Assembly (NCBI RefSeq): GCF_010093815.1
Contig: NW_022985580.1
Location: forward strand, 58,385 to 122,384
From: Pseudovirgaria hyperparasitica
Taxonomy: Eukaryota > Ascomycota > Dothideomycetes > Acrospermales > Acrospermaceae
Direction: 5' to 3'
DNA: 64,000 nt
The translations under genes were made by a program, and so were the position numbers. The notes beneath the pieces are model-generated. The model was not told where the DNA came from and searched no databases. It saw only the letters and a program-made list of their open reading frames with translations. Shown here piece by piece: positions 36,013 through 47,600 of this stretch. Each line of letters begins with the position of its first letter. Within the stretch, counting starts at the first letter, position 1.

Positions 36013-39000
36013 TCGGGGTTCTCCCGGGGTTCTTCCGGTATATATCGGGTTACTACCGGCGTATACCGGGTCTCTTCCGGCATATATTTCCGGGTCCACT
36101 AGTACTAGAGAAGTAGTAGATGTATAAGTATCTATCGGGAGACGTCCTTAGGGTACTTATTAAGCTATTATATAATATCTAAAGTCTTTATAACGTGGAT
36201 AAGCCATTACCGTTATATATAGAGGTTAGGGTATATAGCTAGATAGTGGCGTATTATACCTCTCCGGCCGCACGCCTTATACTATAGAGATATATCGGGG
36301 ACGCCTCTCTTATAGAGGTAGTATAGGAGTTCTATAGCGCCCGTTCGGGCTTAGATAAGTATAGATACTTAGGCTTTCGTTAGCCCTTTATATATCTATT
36401 TACTTAGTTCCTTCTATAGCCCTCGAATCTACTCTAGATACCTATTCTACTAGGAGGTCTAGTGGGCACGGAGTGCCTCTTTCTACTTATCTTAAGTCTA
36501 CGACCGTATATTTTTTATAAGTTCTTAAAGGCTCTACCGGTCTAGAAGAGCGTCCGGGTTATCTCGGACTTCTTATACTACTTAGCTAGAGTTAGCTTCT
36601 ATTAAGCACCTATACCGTATTCGATTCCGGCCTATATATAGGAGTACGCGGTAATATATACTAATTCGTACACGTAGCGCGGCGAAAGTATATTCTACGT
36701 TTTCTATGCGTTCCTATACTTATTATTTAGTAAAGTATACCACCCTCTATATCTAGTAGAAGTTATATATACTTATGACGTCTATCTCGCGTCGTAGTAG
36801 TACCGTATTAGTAGCTTTATATACGCCTAATATGAGACGGAGTATACGGTTCTATATAGATTCGAGCTTCATTCGCCTAGTCTATATAAGGGCCGTATAC
36901 TAGCACTCGTGTCCGTACGTAAAGGCGGGTCGTGCTATAGATATATATAGCTAGCGTGCCTTATCCTAGGCGGTTCCCTACGTGGAGACTATAATCCGTT
37001 ATATAGCGGCTTCTATCTAGAGGGCCCTAGAGACGGTATATACCACTTATAGTCCCCATTTAAGCTTGCTATCTAGTATAACTCCGAGCGCGCGTATGCT
37101 TTATACTAGTGGTTTATTAAATACGTCGATTCGGGGGCGTCGTTCGCCTTCCCTAGTTACCTATTTCCCTTAACGATTAATAAAGTATATAAGCTAGTAT
37201 TTCTCCGGGGCGAACTTTACTCCGTAGCGTTTTACCTACTAGAGGCACCTCTCGTGGTTCTATTCTAGTCTTCTATACGTTCGGTTAGTATTATTATTAA
37301 TGGCTAGGAGGTATATATTATCGGCGTATCCGACTACCTCTATATACTTTATTCCTTAAAGAAGGTCTACCGTAAAGAAGAGGAATAGAATCGGAGAGAT
37401 AGTACTCCCTTATAGGATGCCGCATACCGTCTCTTTATATTCGCTCTAGTACCTAGGGATATATATCTAAGTTATTCTTCCTATAAGAAATAACTATATA
37501 AAGCGTATAATCCATTCTAGTATTCGTCTTATCCGGAGGTTATAAATAAGTCTTATATAGTTTACCTTATTAAACGCTCCGGCCATATCGAGGGAGAGGA
37601 GCGATACTACCCGTCCCTACTTCTATACGGCCTAGACGACTTTAATAATATGTTAGATAGCTATTATTAGGGAGCTATCTACCTTTACCTTCTAGTTCGG
37701 AGGGAGGAGATTATGTTCCTATACCGCGGTACTTATCTTCTTCGCTATTATAGCCTCTAGTATCTTACCTAGGTAGGAGAGAAGGGCGATTAGTCTCTAT
37801 CCCTTTAGGGAGTTAGGGCTCTTTTCTAGTTTCGGGAGTATAATAGTATAGGCGACTCGGAAGCACTAGGGGTGGTATCCCTACGTGACGCATGCTTAGA
37901 ATATACGAGTAATAAGCGGTAGGGTCGCCTTTATAGTTCTTTTTAGGTATTAATTTAGAATTCCATCTGGTCCGGGTGCTTTATCATTTAGGAGTATCTT
38001 AATAATATTAAGTATATCCTCCTCCGTAACTTCTTCGGGGATATCTACCGTATATAGGTATTCGGCGTCGTAAACGTCTAATAGGTCTACTAGTTCCGGG
38101 AGAGGGAACATGGCCTCCCGTAGGGCCTTAGTTTTCTTAAGACTTATAGAGTATGTTCTCCCCTAATATATTAGGGGAGGCATAAGTGGTGGGGGTGTCG
38201 GAGTATCTACGCCCTTAGCCTATTTCGCCATGCGCTATAGCCCTATTACGTGTCGTGTCTATTAACTAGTAATTATACGCTACTGTTTACGCCTTTCGTT
38301 ACGGAGGACTTTATCGCGTTATCGTATCGCTTCCTTCTATTCTTCCTACGACTCGGGTATTCTTATATAGTGTACGCGTCTATATAGCCTTCGGGCGTCT
38401 TATCTACTTTCCCGTACTTAAGGAATCCCCTTTACTTCCGGGGGCTAGTATATTTAGTATAGTACGTGTTTATTTCTCGTATTCTAGTATGTTTATAGGA
38501 GTATCTATACGGCCTAGTCTATGGCTAGGTTATTAGATATATCGACTATAGAGGGATCTAAGATCGCCGATTCTAGGTCCTTCAGGTACTTTTCCTAGTT
38601 AGTATCCTTCTATATCTATCGTCCCCGTTGTTCATTCGGGGTATATACGTTTATTACGGTTTCCATGTATTCGTGGTCGGAATCCGTCTATACCTAGCCT
38701 AGGCGGTAGTATTAGATCTAGTAACTAATATACTCCGTGGCGAAGGTAAGGTTAAGCGTGGACCCGTCTTCGTCCTATTTATATTTTTTTTATATAACTT
38801 ATTCTATAGGTGTAAGTAGGTATAGAAAGTCGTGGTAGCGGGTGCGTAGTTCCCTTACTCTAAGTTCTTCCCTAACTACGGCTAGGCCTCTCTACTATTA
38901 GTAGTAGAGGTTAAAGTCTCCTAGAAGGATATATTACCCTGGTTCCGTAGTACCCTCGAGCATCTCGTCTAGTGTAAGTATACGTTATTAGTTATATATA

Positions 39001-39590
39001 TTATATATATATAGGGGGCCTATATCTATTTATAGGTGTAGTGTTATCCTAAGGTTATCGCGCTCGGTATACGACCATAATAAGAGTAGTATTAATCTAT
39101 AAATATGGAAGAGGACTCGTCTTTCTAGTCCTAGAGGGTGTATAGTATAGTATCCGGGGTGTGTGGTTAGTTTACTCGTCTAGTAGTGTTTATAGAGTTC
39201 CTAGATGGCGAGTATTATGGCCCCGGTCTCTTCGAGGAGCGTCGCCTAGTTCTCTCTTTTATATTATACGTTTACCTATATAATTCGGAGTATATTCTAG
39301 TCCCTTATTAGGTACTAGAGAGTATATATACCTACATGCTTATTCCTCGGAGGCGCGACTGTCCTCGCGCGGTAGCGGCTTTAACTATGCCTTTTAGTCG
39401 TCCCATCGTCTTTAGAATAATCTACTATCCCGCCTAACTACCTTCCGGAGGGGAGGTTAGGGGTATTATAAAGGAAGGGCCCGAGGTAGGTGTTATATTC
39501 TATAACTATCTCGCGCCTCTCGCTTTTATCGTGCGAATATATTCTATAATCTATTTGCGTTTTATGTACGTTAACGACCACGACGGGTGT
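36003..39590 (-). pseudogene. LINE C ORF2: endonuclease-reverse transcriptase
   Basis: Minus-strand frame in order: apurinic-like endonuclease with LLGDFNLYY (38909-38930), a linker, RT with LLNDKAPGPDGILN (about 37950-37990), the catalytic box read as GYADNIYLLAINN (about 37300-37340) where active enzymes have YADD, then the thumb region FAPEKY and LGVILDSKLKWG, and a C-terminal Cys/His motif (GVPDISL..KACGRRG..RHYLAIYPNL near 36215-36300). The enzyme nicks target DNA and copies the RNA at the nick. The second catalytic Asp is Asn (GAT-GAT to GAT-AAT, a TG to TA change), and many Gln/Trp codons are stops, so it is inactive. I saw no RNase H domain that I could support. The ORF2 start is approximate. 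Confidence 0.9.
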
Positions 39591-40753
39591 TTCCCGTTAT
39601 AGTTTAAACACTATACTATGTCCCTATTTCTTAGCCCTTCTCCTCGCGGTTTATAAGGGCACTCCTAGGTAGCGTGGTCCCCACGGCACTATCCGCACTT
39701 GGTCTTCTATAAGTACCTTTATATAGTATGTCCATACCCTTAGTAGTTAAAGTACTATGTTATTACCTATGCCCTATCCCATAGCTCGGCCATAAGAAGC
39801 TCTCCTTCTACTAGGAATCCCTCCTATATAATATGTTATACGAGGGCGGGGTCTCGGAGCTCTATAATTATAGTAGAGTGTTTTTTCGCCGTCGTCTTAA
39901 TCGCCTATAGGTTCTTCTACCACGCTTTCACGATCTTAATCCCTAGGTATTTTCGCGTGTTAGATTATTCTATACGCGTAATATCCTCCGCTCCGATAGC
40001 CTATCCCCGTATAGATACTAAGTATACCTATATCGGGTATGTGGCCGCCCTAATAGAGGCGCCTAGAAAGATACTACTAATCGCGTTCGGATCGCGCGAG
40101 ATAGTCTACTACGCGATGTTCGTTATCGTGGTAAGTACTACTCCTCCTAGCGTGAGTTTAGCGACAATAACATTTAACTATATTCCCTTTTATTTATTAA
40201 TCTTACTTACTATATCCTTTGGGGATGCTCGCTAGACCTATACTAGGGTGTCCTTATCCTAGATTATAACGTGTATACTATACGCCGCGTCGCTAGTCCG
40301 GGGGGCCCGTGGTATAGCTTCTAGTATTACTACTATTTATACCTATATACTAGGGCGCTTACCTTAAGTAAGTTCCTCCTAGATTCTACGTAGGCTAGCC
40401 TCCATTTAGTTAAGCCTACCCTCCGGTCCTCCTAGTTATATCTTCTTCTTCTCCTCTATAATTCCCCTTAGGTTCCGGATAAGGTTCTAGAATATATATA
40501 GAAGGGTCTTCTAGCCCTCTCCGGCTTCCTTCTCTACACGTGCTACCTAGTAGTTAATGCGATCTAGGAGGGTTTCCCCTCTCAGGGTCCCCTTTATTCC
40601 GCCTATCTATAGTAGCGTGCGCCTTTAGGTGTGTTCTACGTTTTAGATAGGTATATAGCTACCCTTAGTAATATCACTATATGGCCTTTTCTATCGTACT
40701 AGTGGGGGTATATCTAGTATATACCGGGGTATGTCGGTGCCTAAGGCCGCCAT
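39591..40753 (-). pseudogene. LINE C ORF1: Gag-like nucleic-acid-binding protein
   Basis: ATG at 40753-40751, 2 nt after the palindrome, opens a frame beginning MAALGTDIPRYILDIPPL. The middle is charged and helical (for example RNLRGIIEEKKKI). Near the end a CCHC knuckle with spacing C-x2-C-x4-H-x4-C is intact (KCG.CRGDHAT.ECPYKP, about 39655-39705), with stops only at two Gln positions. The same knuckle is damaged in LINE B and fully lost in LINE A. ORF1 proteins of this group coat the element RNA. The start is chosen because ATG is conserved in copy B at the same distance from the palindrome. Confidence 0.8.
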
Positions 40754-40755
40754 AT

Positions 40756-40786
40756 TTATTAGTTAAGGGCTACCCTTAACTAATAA
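40756..40786. repeat. Palindrome copy 7, directly upstream of LINE C ORF1
   Basis: 14-bp perfect arms with a cta centre, in the same place as in LINE A and B. Confidence 0.95.
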
Positions 40787-41029
40787 AAGGGGGTCGGCGT
40801 ATTAGCGTTCTAGTAGCGTGGTCCGTGCCTCTATCTCCGTGAGGATTTTAAGAGGGTGTGTATATATCTTTATACGGCGATAACGTCTTGGTTTCAACGC
40901 TGCACGTACGTGCGTATAGTAGTAGTTAGTGTACTCGGTATACTCTATCGATTAAGGTGTGTATCTCGCTATATTACCTCGAATGGACCAAGTTAGCCTC
41001 TTAGGGATGTAAAAGAAGTTTTACTTAAA

Positions 41030-41046
41030 GTTAGTACGAAACTATA
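41030..41046. repeat. Right 17-bp target-site duplication of LINE C
   Basis: Identical to 35727-35743. Removing the LINE and one copy rejoins the plus-strand helicase frame. Confidence 0.95.
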
Positions 41047-43420
41047 GGAAGCGTAAGTTATACTAAGAAGTAAGTAGGAATATATACTACCATACTAATA
41101 TACCTATAGAATATTCGCCGTTAATAACTCCGATAAAGTAGTCTAAGCTATCTCTTATTATATAGAAGAGATACGGTTACTTACTATAAGTATATTTAGG
41201 CTTACGCTAGACGACCTAATAAAGGAGTTCGGCTATACACCCACTCTATATCTAGCCTTTAGTATAAGTAGGTTATATAGGCTATAGGCCGGCTAGTTAC
41301 TCGCGGTAGTTACTATGTTTAAGTAGCGGGCGGGTCCGTGGAAGTGCTAGATCTTAGTAGATAGTCTAGGGCTAGGGAAGATAATCGTGCTTATAACGTT
41401 CATCCACCTTACGTTTTATTAGGACTTTCTACGCGATAATATAGAACTTAATCTAGGAAATTACCTATAACCGACTTAAGACTCGGGTATAGATAGGAAG
41501 TGCCCGATATAATCTCTATATCCGATTAAATGTCCGTGTAGCTAGACCGATAATTTCGTCCATGTGCCCCGCCTTCGAGGACCATTTATACTATACTATC
41601 TAAGGTCCCTTCTAATAGCGCATTGGCCGTAGCGCTTTAAATAGATATATAATGATACGGATAGTATGTTCACCGATTAAATCGATAAACGGAACCCGAT
41701 AAAGATAATAGTATAGCTAGCGTACTCGAAAACCCTTACCGACGCCCCTAGTATCCGATAATTCTCGCATATAGACCGATAATACTTAGCTAAGAGATGC
41801 CTATACCCCGAATAGGAACACAGCGTCGATATTAGTAATACTACTAAATTCGAGACCGACGAGGAGTATATTATTAGAGCATGGTCGATTCTAGTTAATA
41901 GGACCGCTACTACCGAATTTCCGTCGCGATACGCGAAGAACTATATAATCTATAGTACCGTCTAGAGTATAGAACCCTAATATCTTAAATCTTTTAAGAG
42001 ACGTATAGTTATAAGAGTAAAGAGGGCGAAATAATTTAGTACTAAAAACACTTAAACTCGCGAAGTGGCATTCCTCGGTATATTAATAGTAAACGAGTTC
42101 TATTCCGTAAAGAACCCTAATATAAAACAGTATAAATATACGATATATAATACCCTTATATTTAGTATATAGATTAGTATAACGCCCCTCTCGAATAGTC
42201 TAGTAGATATTCTAGCGGCTATCGAGGCAGGTACTCCGGATAAGTTACCCGACTACGTCGACGATAATACTACTAAAAGGGTATTCGAGAGCCTATAGAA
42301 TAAAACTATAAGGAAGATTATTATAACGTGGTTAAATAAACTCCTTAGTTTAATAAAAGGTAAGCCGGCGGACACGATGGCCGCGATAGTCCGTAGGGCA
42401 TTAGAAACTATAGAAGGTAAGCGCACACTACGTATGGTAGCCGATTAGTATTTACTATTTATCCTATAACGGGGACTACTAACTAAATAGTTTAACGGAG
42501 AGGCATGTCTATCCACGATATCAAAGCTAGTAGTAGAGTTTATATCCGTCCCGGCCATAGAACTAGAGAAGATAATTATACGGTTATACGAGAATAGAGG
42601 TAGATAGTTTAATAATCTATAGTCTAACGGAACGCCGCGGGACTCGTAGATATAATCTACCGCCTAGAGTAAATCGAAAGGGGGTACCGGGTCCGGGCTT
42701 AACGCATACTACTATTAGGCTAGGCTAGCTACTACGTATATACTACTTATATACCTTACTAATAAAAAGATAGAAGATAAGTAAATTAATATTACGCTTA
42801 CGCGTTGGAGGGATAGTAATAATAGTATACTAAGTAAGATAATTACTAATCCCGTACGCGAAGCGCTCCTATAGCTAGATAAGACTATATAAAAGGAGAT
42901 AGTATCGCTAGCTAATAAACACGCTTCGAAGGTAAACTAGATCCGTAACTTTATTAATAATAACGTTTATAATAAAAGTACTAGACGTGCGCAACGAACA
43001 TCCGCTAACCACCCGGAGAAAATCGTACTCGCATATACCGTACCGGTAAGCTTAATGTTCCTATACTTAGTAAGTGTTTATACTACCTACTAGTAACGTA
43101 ATTCACTAATATATATAGGTACTACGTCTATATACACAAGCGAAAATGTTAGTATATTTACCAGCCGGCCTAAGTACGTCCGAATTAAATAAGGTATATA
43201 GATTATTTAGGTCGACTAAGTCGGATTCTCCGTGTATTCTACTAGTATTAGCTTCGTAGGTCTACGAAGGATAAGACCTAATAGTCGCCGGTTTTATAGT
43301 ATTAGTAGACTAATGCTTACATAAGGAGACGTGGCCATAGACAAGCATAAGATATTATCACCATAGATAATATCAGCCTATAGTATATACGTATACTTTG
43401 ATTTTAGACTATTTAGAGGT
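41047..43420 (+). pseudogene. SNF2-like (SF2) helicase domain, continuation of the 78-residue-repeat protein
   Basis: After LINE C the plus-strand frame continues and enters an SNF2-type ATPase core: ILVDSLGLGKIIVLITFI (41351-41404) matches the family P-loop ILADxMGLGKT, and ILIVNEFYSVKNPN (about 42081-42120) matches the DExH motif II of SNF2 proteins, with Asn at the first acidic position. A long C-terminal half follows, including VLAYTVPVSLMFLYLVSVY (about 43030-43085) and a late, weak RRIRP/RRIGQ-like motif VI at about 43266-43290. SNF2 ATPases move or remodel protein-DNA complexes. The frame is broken by RIP-type stops and by LINE C. Together with the repeats the protein would exceed 1500 residues. 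Role in the parent transposon is unknown. Confidence 0.72.
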
Positions 43421-43689
43421 TAAGGCTAGACTCGCCGCGTTAGATAAGGTAATCGAAAGCACGAGGACATAAGCCTTAGACCTAGGAAAAGAAGATATAG
43501 CTACGGTAGAGATAGCCATACCTAACATACTAGTAATAGGCGTACGCTTTAATTCTATAGAGATATAGTAGTATAGAAGTAAGTAAGGTAGTTAGTTAAT
43601 TAGCTTCTAAGAGACTAGATAGCATAGTAGTATAAATACGAACCGCTGTTTACTTATAATTATATATCTATATATATCTATACGTGAAG
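43421..43689. other. Region after the SNF2-like gene
   Basis: The plus-strand frame fades here and I see no other gene. This is where the right end of the large plus-strand element could lie. Confidence 0.35.
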
Positions 43690-44040
43690 AGAAATAAGAT
43701 ATTTATTCTATACCGTTATATAGTAGGACGTTACTATATATGCTAGCATACAACGGAATATTCCGATATACGCCGGTATATTATAGAATATTCCTAGATA
43801 CTTAAAGTATAGTCGTAGTAAAAAGTAGTATTACTATTATATGCCGGTATATAGTAGAACGTTACTATATATGCCGGTATATAACGGGATCATGTTCCGA
43901 CATACTATACGCCGCTAGTATATTATAGAATATTTCTAGATACTCGAAGTATAGTCGTAATATAAAGTAGTATCGCTATACTATACCGGCATTTAGTAGG
44001 ACGTTACTATATATACCGGCATATAACGGGATTAAACGTT
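43690..44040. repeat. Tandem repeat, unit about 130-137 bp, about 2.5 copies
   Basis: The segment tagtaggacgttactatata followed by a cggtatata/cggcatata motif recurs around 43730, 43855 and 43990. The intervening tattatagaatatt-ctagatact block occurs twice. The many ccggtata/tgccggta motifs give it inverted-repeat potential. Its place directly after the helicase gene makes it a candidate subterminal repeat of the large element. Confidence 0.8.
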
Positions 44041-44069
44041 TTCTTAACGTTCGATAGAATAATTCTAAA

Positions 44070-44245
44070 AGAACCGGGACGGCTCTAGGAGAACTAGGAC
44101 GACTCCGGGAGGACTAGGACGACTCTAGGAGGATTAGGATAACTCTAGAAGTACCGGGACGACTCTAGGAGGATTGGGACAACTCTAGAAGTACCGGGAC
44201 CCATTTGGGATAACTTTAGAAGTACCGGGAGACCTAGAAGCATTG
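44070..44245. repeat. 20-bp minisatellite
   Basis: About eight imperfect 20-bp units (ctaggacgactctaggagga and ccgggacaactctagaagta types) alternate. The block keeps GG/CC-rich sequence unlike its surroundings, as expected because the unit has few CpA/TpG sites for RIP. Confidence 0.88.
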
Positions 44246-44699
44246 GGAGCGCCGTATCTTTCCTAATGTAGAATTTTAACGCTATGTAAGAAACGCCTCT
44301 TAGTACTTAAGGCTATGAATTCCTTTTATCTAGGTCCTCTTTTATAGTTTCTTATCTCTATTTTTAAGGTTAGATATATTATATTAAATTTCTCTTAAAG
44401 TTTACGGGTATTTCTAAGGTCTTCTTTATTATACTATTAGTTATAAATTAGACTATAGCCCTTTTCTTTAACTAGGTACTATTTCTTCTTTATATTCTAA
44501 TTCTAGTATTAGTTAAGAAACCTTTTAATTTTATAAGACGGATATTTATCTAGATTATCTTTAGTAAAAACGCTAGGTAGTTTATTAGTACTATAGTTAC
44601 GTCTAAATAGATCCGTACTAGGCGGGTATAGTACTAGCTAGCTAACTAATACTACTAGGTGAATTTTTATACTCTCTAGAAGGTCGAGTTTATATATAT

Positions 44700-47600
44700 T
44701 ATTTCTAATATATTATAAAATTTTAAATAGACTAGTTCTCTAAATATCGAACTTTCTATTTACGTGTCTATATATACGGTAACCGTAGTATAATTATAGA
44801 TATACTTTAGCTCCGGGTTTTAGACGAAGAGGCTTATACTTCTTATTATATTAGTACTTTATTATAACCGCTACGAAGCTAGTAGCTTTAGTAGCTATTT
44901 CTCTATTCTTTAAACGGAGTAATTTATAATCTTTAGAAGGTAATTCATATAGTATATCCGCGCTATCTTTAACTTTAAAACTATATATTTACTTATTTAG
45001 AGATATGCTAGTGGTTTTATTCATAGCGTTATTTATAAAGCCTTATAGAAATAGTAAGTAGGTATTCTAATCTTTATTAGGATTCTTAGTAACTACGAAA
45101 TAAATTCTAATCTCTATGGATTGGTTTATTCTCTCTACCTAGCCGTCTATTTATAGGCGATATACGGCGGACATTAGAAATTTAACTCCTAGTATACTAA
45201 AGACCTTTTACTAGAAGGCTAAAAGCTATCTTATATCTCTATCTAAAATAATTTTAGCCGGAATTCCCTAATTATATTTAACGAGGTTTAGTAGAATTAG
45301 ACTAGCCTATTCTTTAGCGCCCTAGTTAGTACGTCCTAGAACGAGTAGTACTTATTTAGTAGCTTTATAGATAATAGACGCTAGAGTATTATAACTAGTT
45401 ACTATTTTAGATAGAGTAGTAATAAGATCGAGGTATATAGTTCTAAATAGTATATACTAAGTTATAATAGAAGTAAAACTTCTATATAGCTATTACTAAG
45501 AGGTCCTCGCCTTATTATATTACTTATAATATTTAATATAGGCCTTAACTTCTTTCGAAAGATATTATATATAGAAAGATATAGATACTCTCTTATAGAG
45601 TCTATTCTCGCCTTAATAGAAACTATAATTATAAAGTACGTTAAAGATCTCGCTAAGAAGAGTATAGGGAATATATAGCCTCTTACGATCGTTACCACGA
45701 TTAATATTATAAATTATACTATCCTTTATAAAGAATTTGAGTCTATTTAAAGGTTATGATTTCTCTTTTAGTAGTAATTCCCCTTTAGATAAGTTAATAT
45801 ATATTAGTACGTTCTTATCTCCTTATTAGAGAGTATCTTCTTTAATTAGTACTTTATATACTTTATTCTAAGTCTTATCTTCTTTATAAGCCTTTTATAG
45901 ATAATTCTTAAATTTATCTACTATTTTAATTAGGACTACGTAATAGATATAGATATATTTAGTAATTGTTCCTTTATTACTACTAATCGTAAAAGCCTAT
46001 ATAATCTTATCTAGTATATTACCTTCTACGGCTGGCGCCGTACTTATAAGTCTACTAAGAGCGTCTAGTATAATATAGTTTCTACTAGAGCGGTATTAAA
46101 TATCGAGCTTATATTACGAGAGATATTAAGCTACTTAAATAAGATAGATATTCTTATAGTTAGCCGCTATACTAGAGAGCTTCGTCTAATAAGTAATAGC
46201 TGTTATTATAGTATAGTCCGTGAATATAATAAACTATACTAATAATTTAACGAAATATCGAAGCTTAGTTACTAACTAAACTAGACCTACTATTTTAAGT
46301 TCTATAGGCTAATAGTTTCGTTTAGTTACTATAATAGCTTTACTAAGAAATAAGATTAGCTAAATTACTTCTCTTAGAAATAACTCTACCTAGTATAGCT
46401 ATAATATTCTTAGAGGGTTAAGTAGATTAAGATTAGTCTTATTAGAATCGACTAGATCGTTAACTAGAACTAATAATATTACTAGATCTAGGTCCCTATA
46501 AACGTAGTATATAAAGACTCTAAAGCTATACTTCTTTAAAGCGTTAACGTCTAGAAATATATATCTTAATAGCTTATAGTAATAATAGAAGATTAGATTC
46601 TCCTATAATCCTTATATTACCTAAAATAATTTAATAAGCGCTTTAGTTTATAGAACTAGTCTTTTTAAGGCCTATACTTTTTACTAAGTCTTTTTATAAG
46701 GGGTATAGCGGAAGAGCTTAGTACTAGCTTTTAGTAGTAGTAAGACTAACTATATATAGTATAGTAACTATCCTCGTAGATATCCCGCCATTTCTAGGTA
46801 TTATTTAAGTACTATAGTATCTTTTAGAAACTATATTTCTTTTAGAGCTATAATTTATTCTATCTTTAAAGATAGTCTAAAGACGTTAACTCTTTTTCTA
46901 AGAATTATAGTACTTAGATACCCGATAAACATCTTAGTTACTATAAGAGATATATTAAAGTTTAATAGTATACTCTATAGCTACCGTAAATATTAAATAT
47001 ACTCTTCGAATATCTTAGAGAAAACTACTATATTATCTATATAGGCTTTTATCTATAGGAACTCTTATAGAAGATTATCGAGTTCCCGTTACATATGCTA
47101 GACTAAATTAATATAGTCTATAGTAAGAACTTTTAGGTATTCTTAACCCCTATAGATATTTACTATAAATTACTTATAATCTTCTTCTCTTACTAGCTAT
47201 TAGTAGAATATACTTATCGTATCTATTATTATAATATAGTAGTAATCTTAGCTAGCCTAGAGTATATTATCTATTCTTATTAATAGGTAGAAATCTTTAA
47301 CGGTAATTATATTAAGGCCTCTAATAATAATAACTACGCGTGGTTTCTATATTAGTCTATTTATCTTTAGATTATAGATCTCTCTCTAGATAATAAAAAT
47401 AAAGGAGCTAAATTACGTAGGTTTCCAACTCTATACTATCTAATTATTATTATAGAGTACATTAAAGGTTTTATTAATTACTTTACGGTTCTAAGGGCCG
47501 ACGTTATATACTCTAGTATATAACTTCTTAAGTTCTTACTAGTCCTCCATAAGGATAAGCTTTACTTCCCTAGAGTTTATAATGGATTTTTTATCTTACT

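Larger units (their letters stand above)
35744..41029 (-). mobile_element. LINE copy C (Tad1-like), full length, 5286 bp, with 17-bp TSD
   Basis: This is a complete non-LTR retrotransposon on the minus strand: 5' end at 41029, (ATT)n tail at 35744-35763, flanked by a perfect 17-bp duplication. It carries ORF1 (Gag-like, intact CCHC knuckle) and ORF2 (endonuclease, reverse transcriptase, C-terminal Cys/His motif), bracketed by two palindromes. It is the least RIPed of the three copies, although both ORFs contain TAG/TAA codons. It sits inside the SNF2-like gene of the large plus-strand element, so it is younger than that element. The domain order and APGPDG motif place it in the Tad1-like group of fungal LINEs; a deeper clade call would need a tree. 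Confidence 0.95.

Noticed and set aside
37141-37930. Plus-strand coding reading of the LINE
   Set aside because: It looks open apart from TAG, but the minus strand carries the ordered endonuclease, APGPDG, YAD-x and thumb motifs. The plus reading is an antisense artefact of symmetric RIP.
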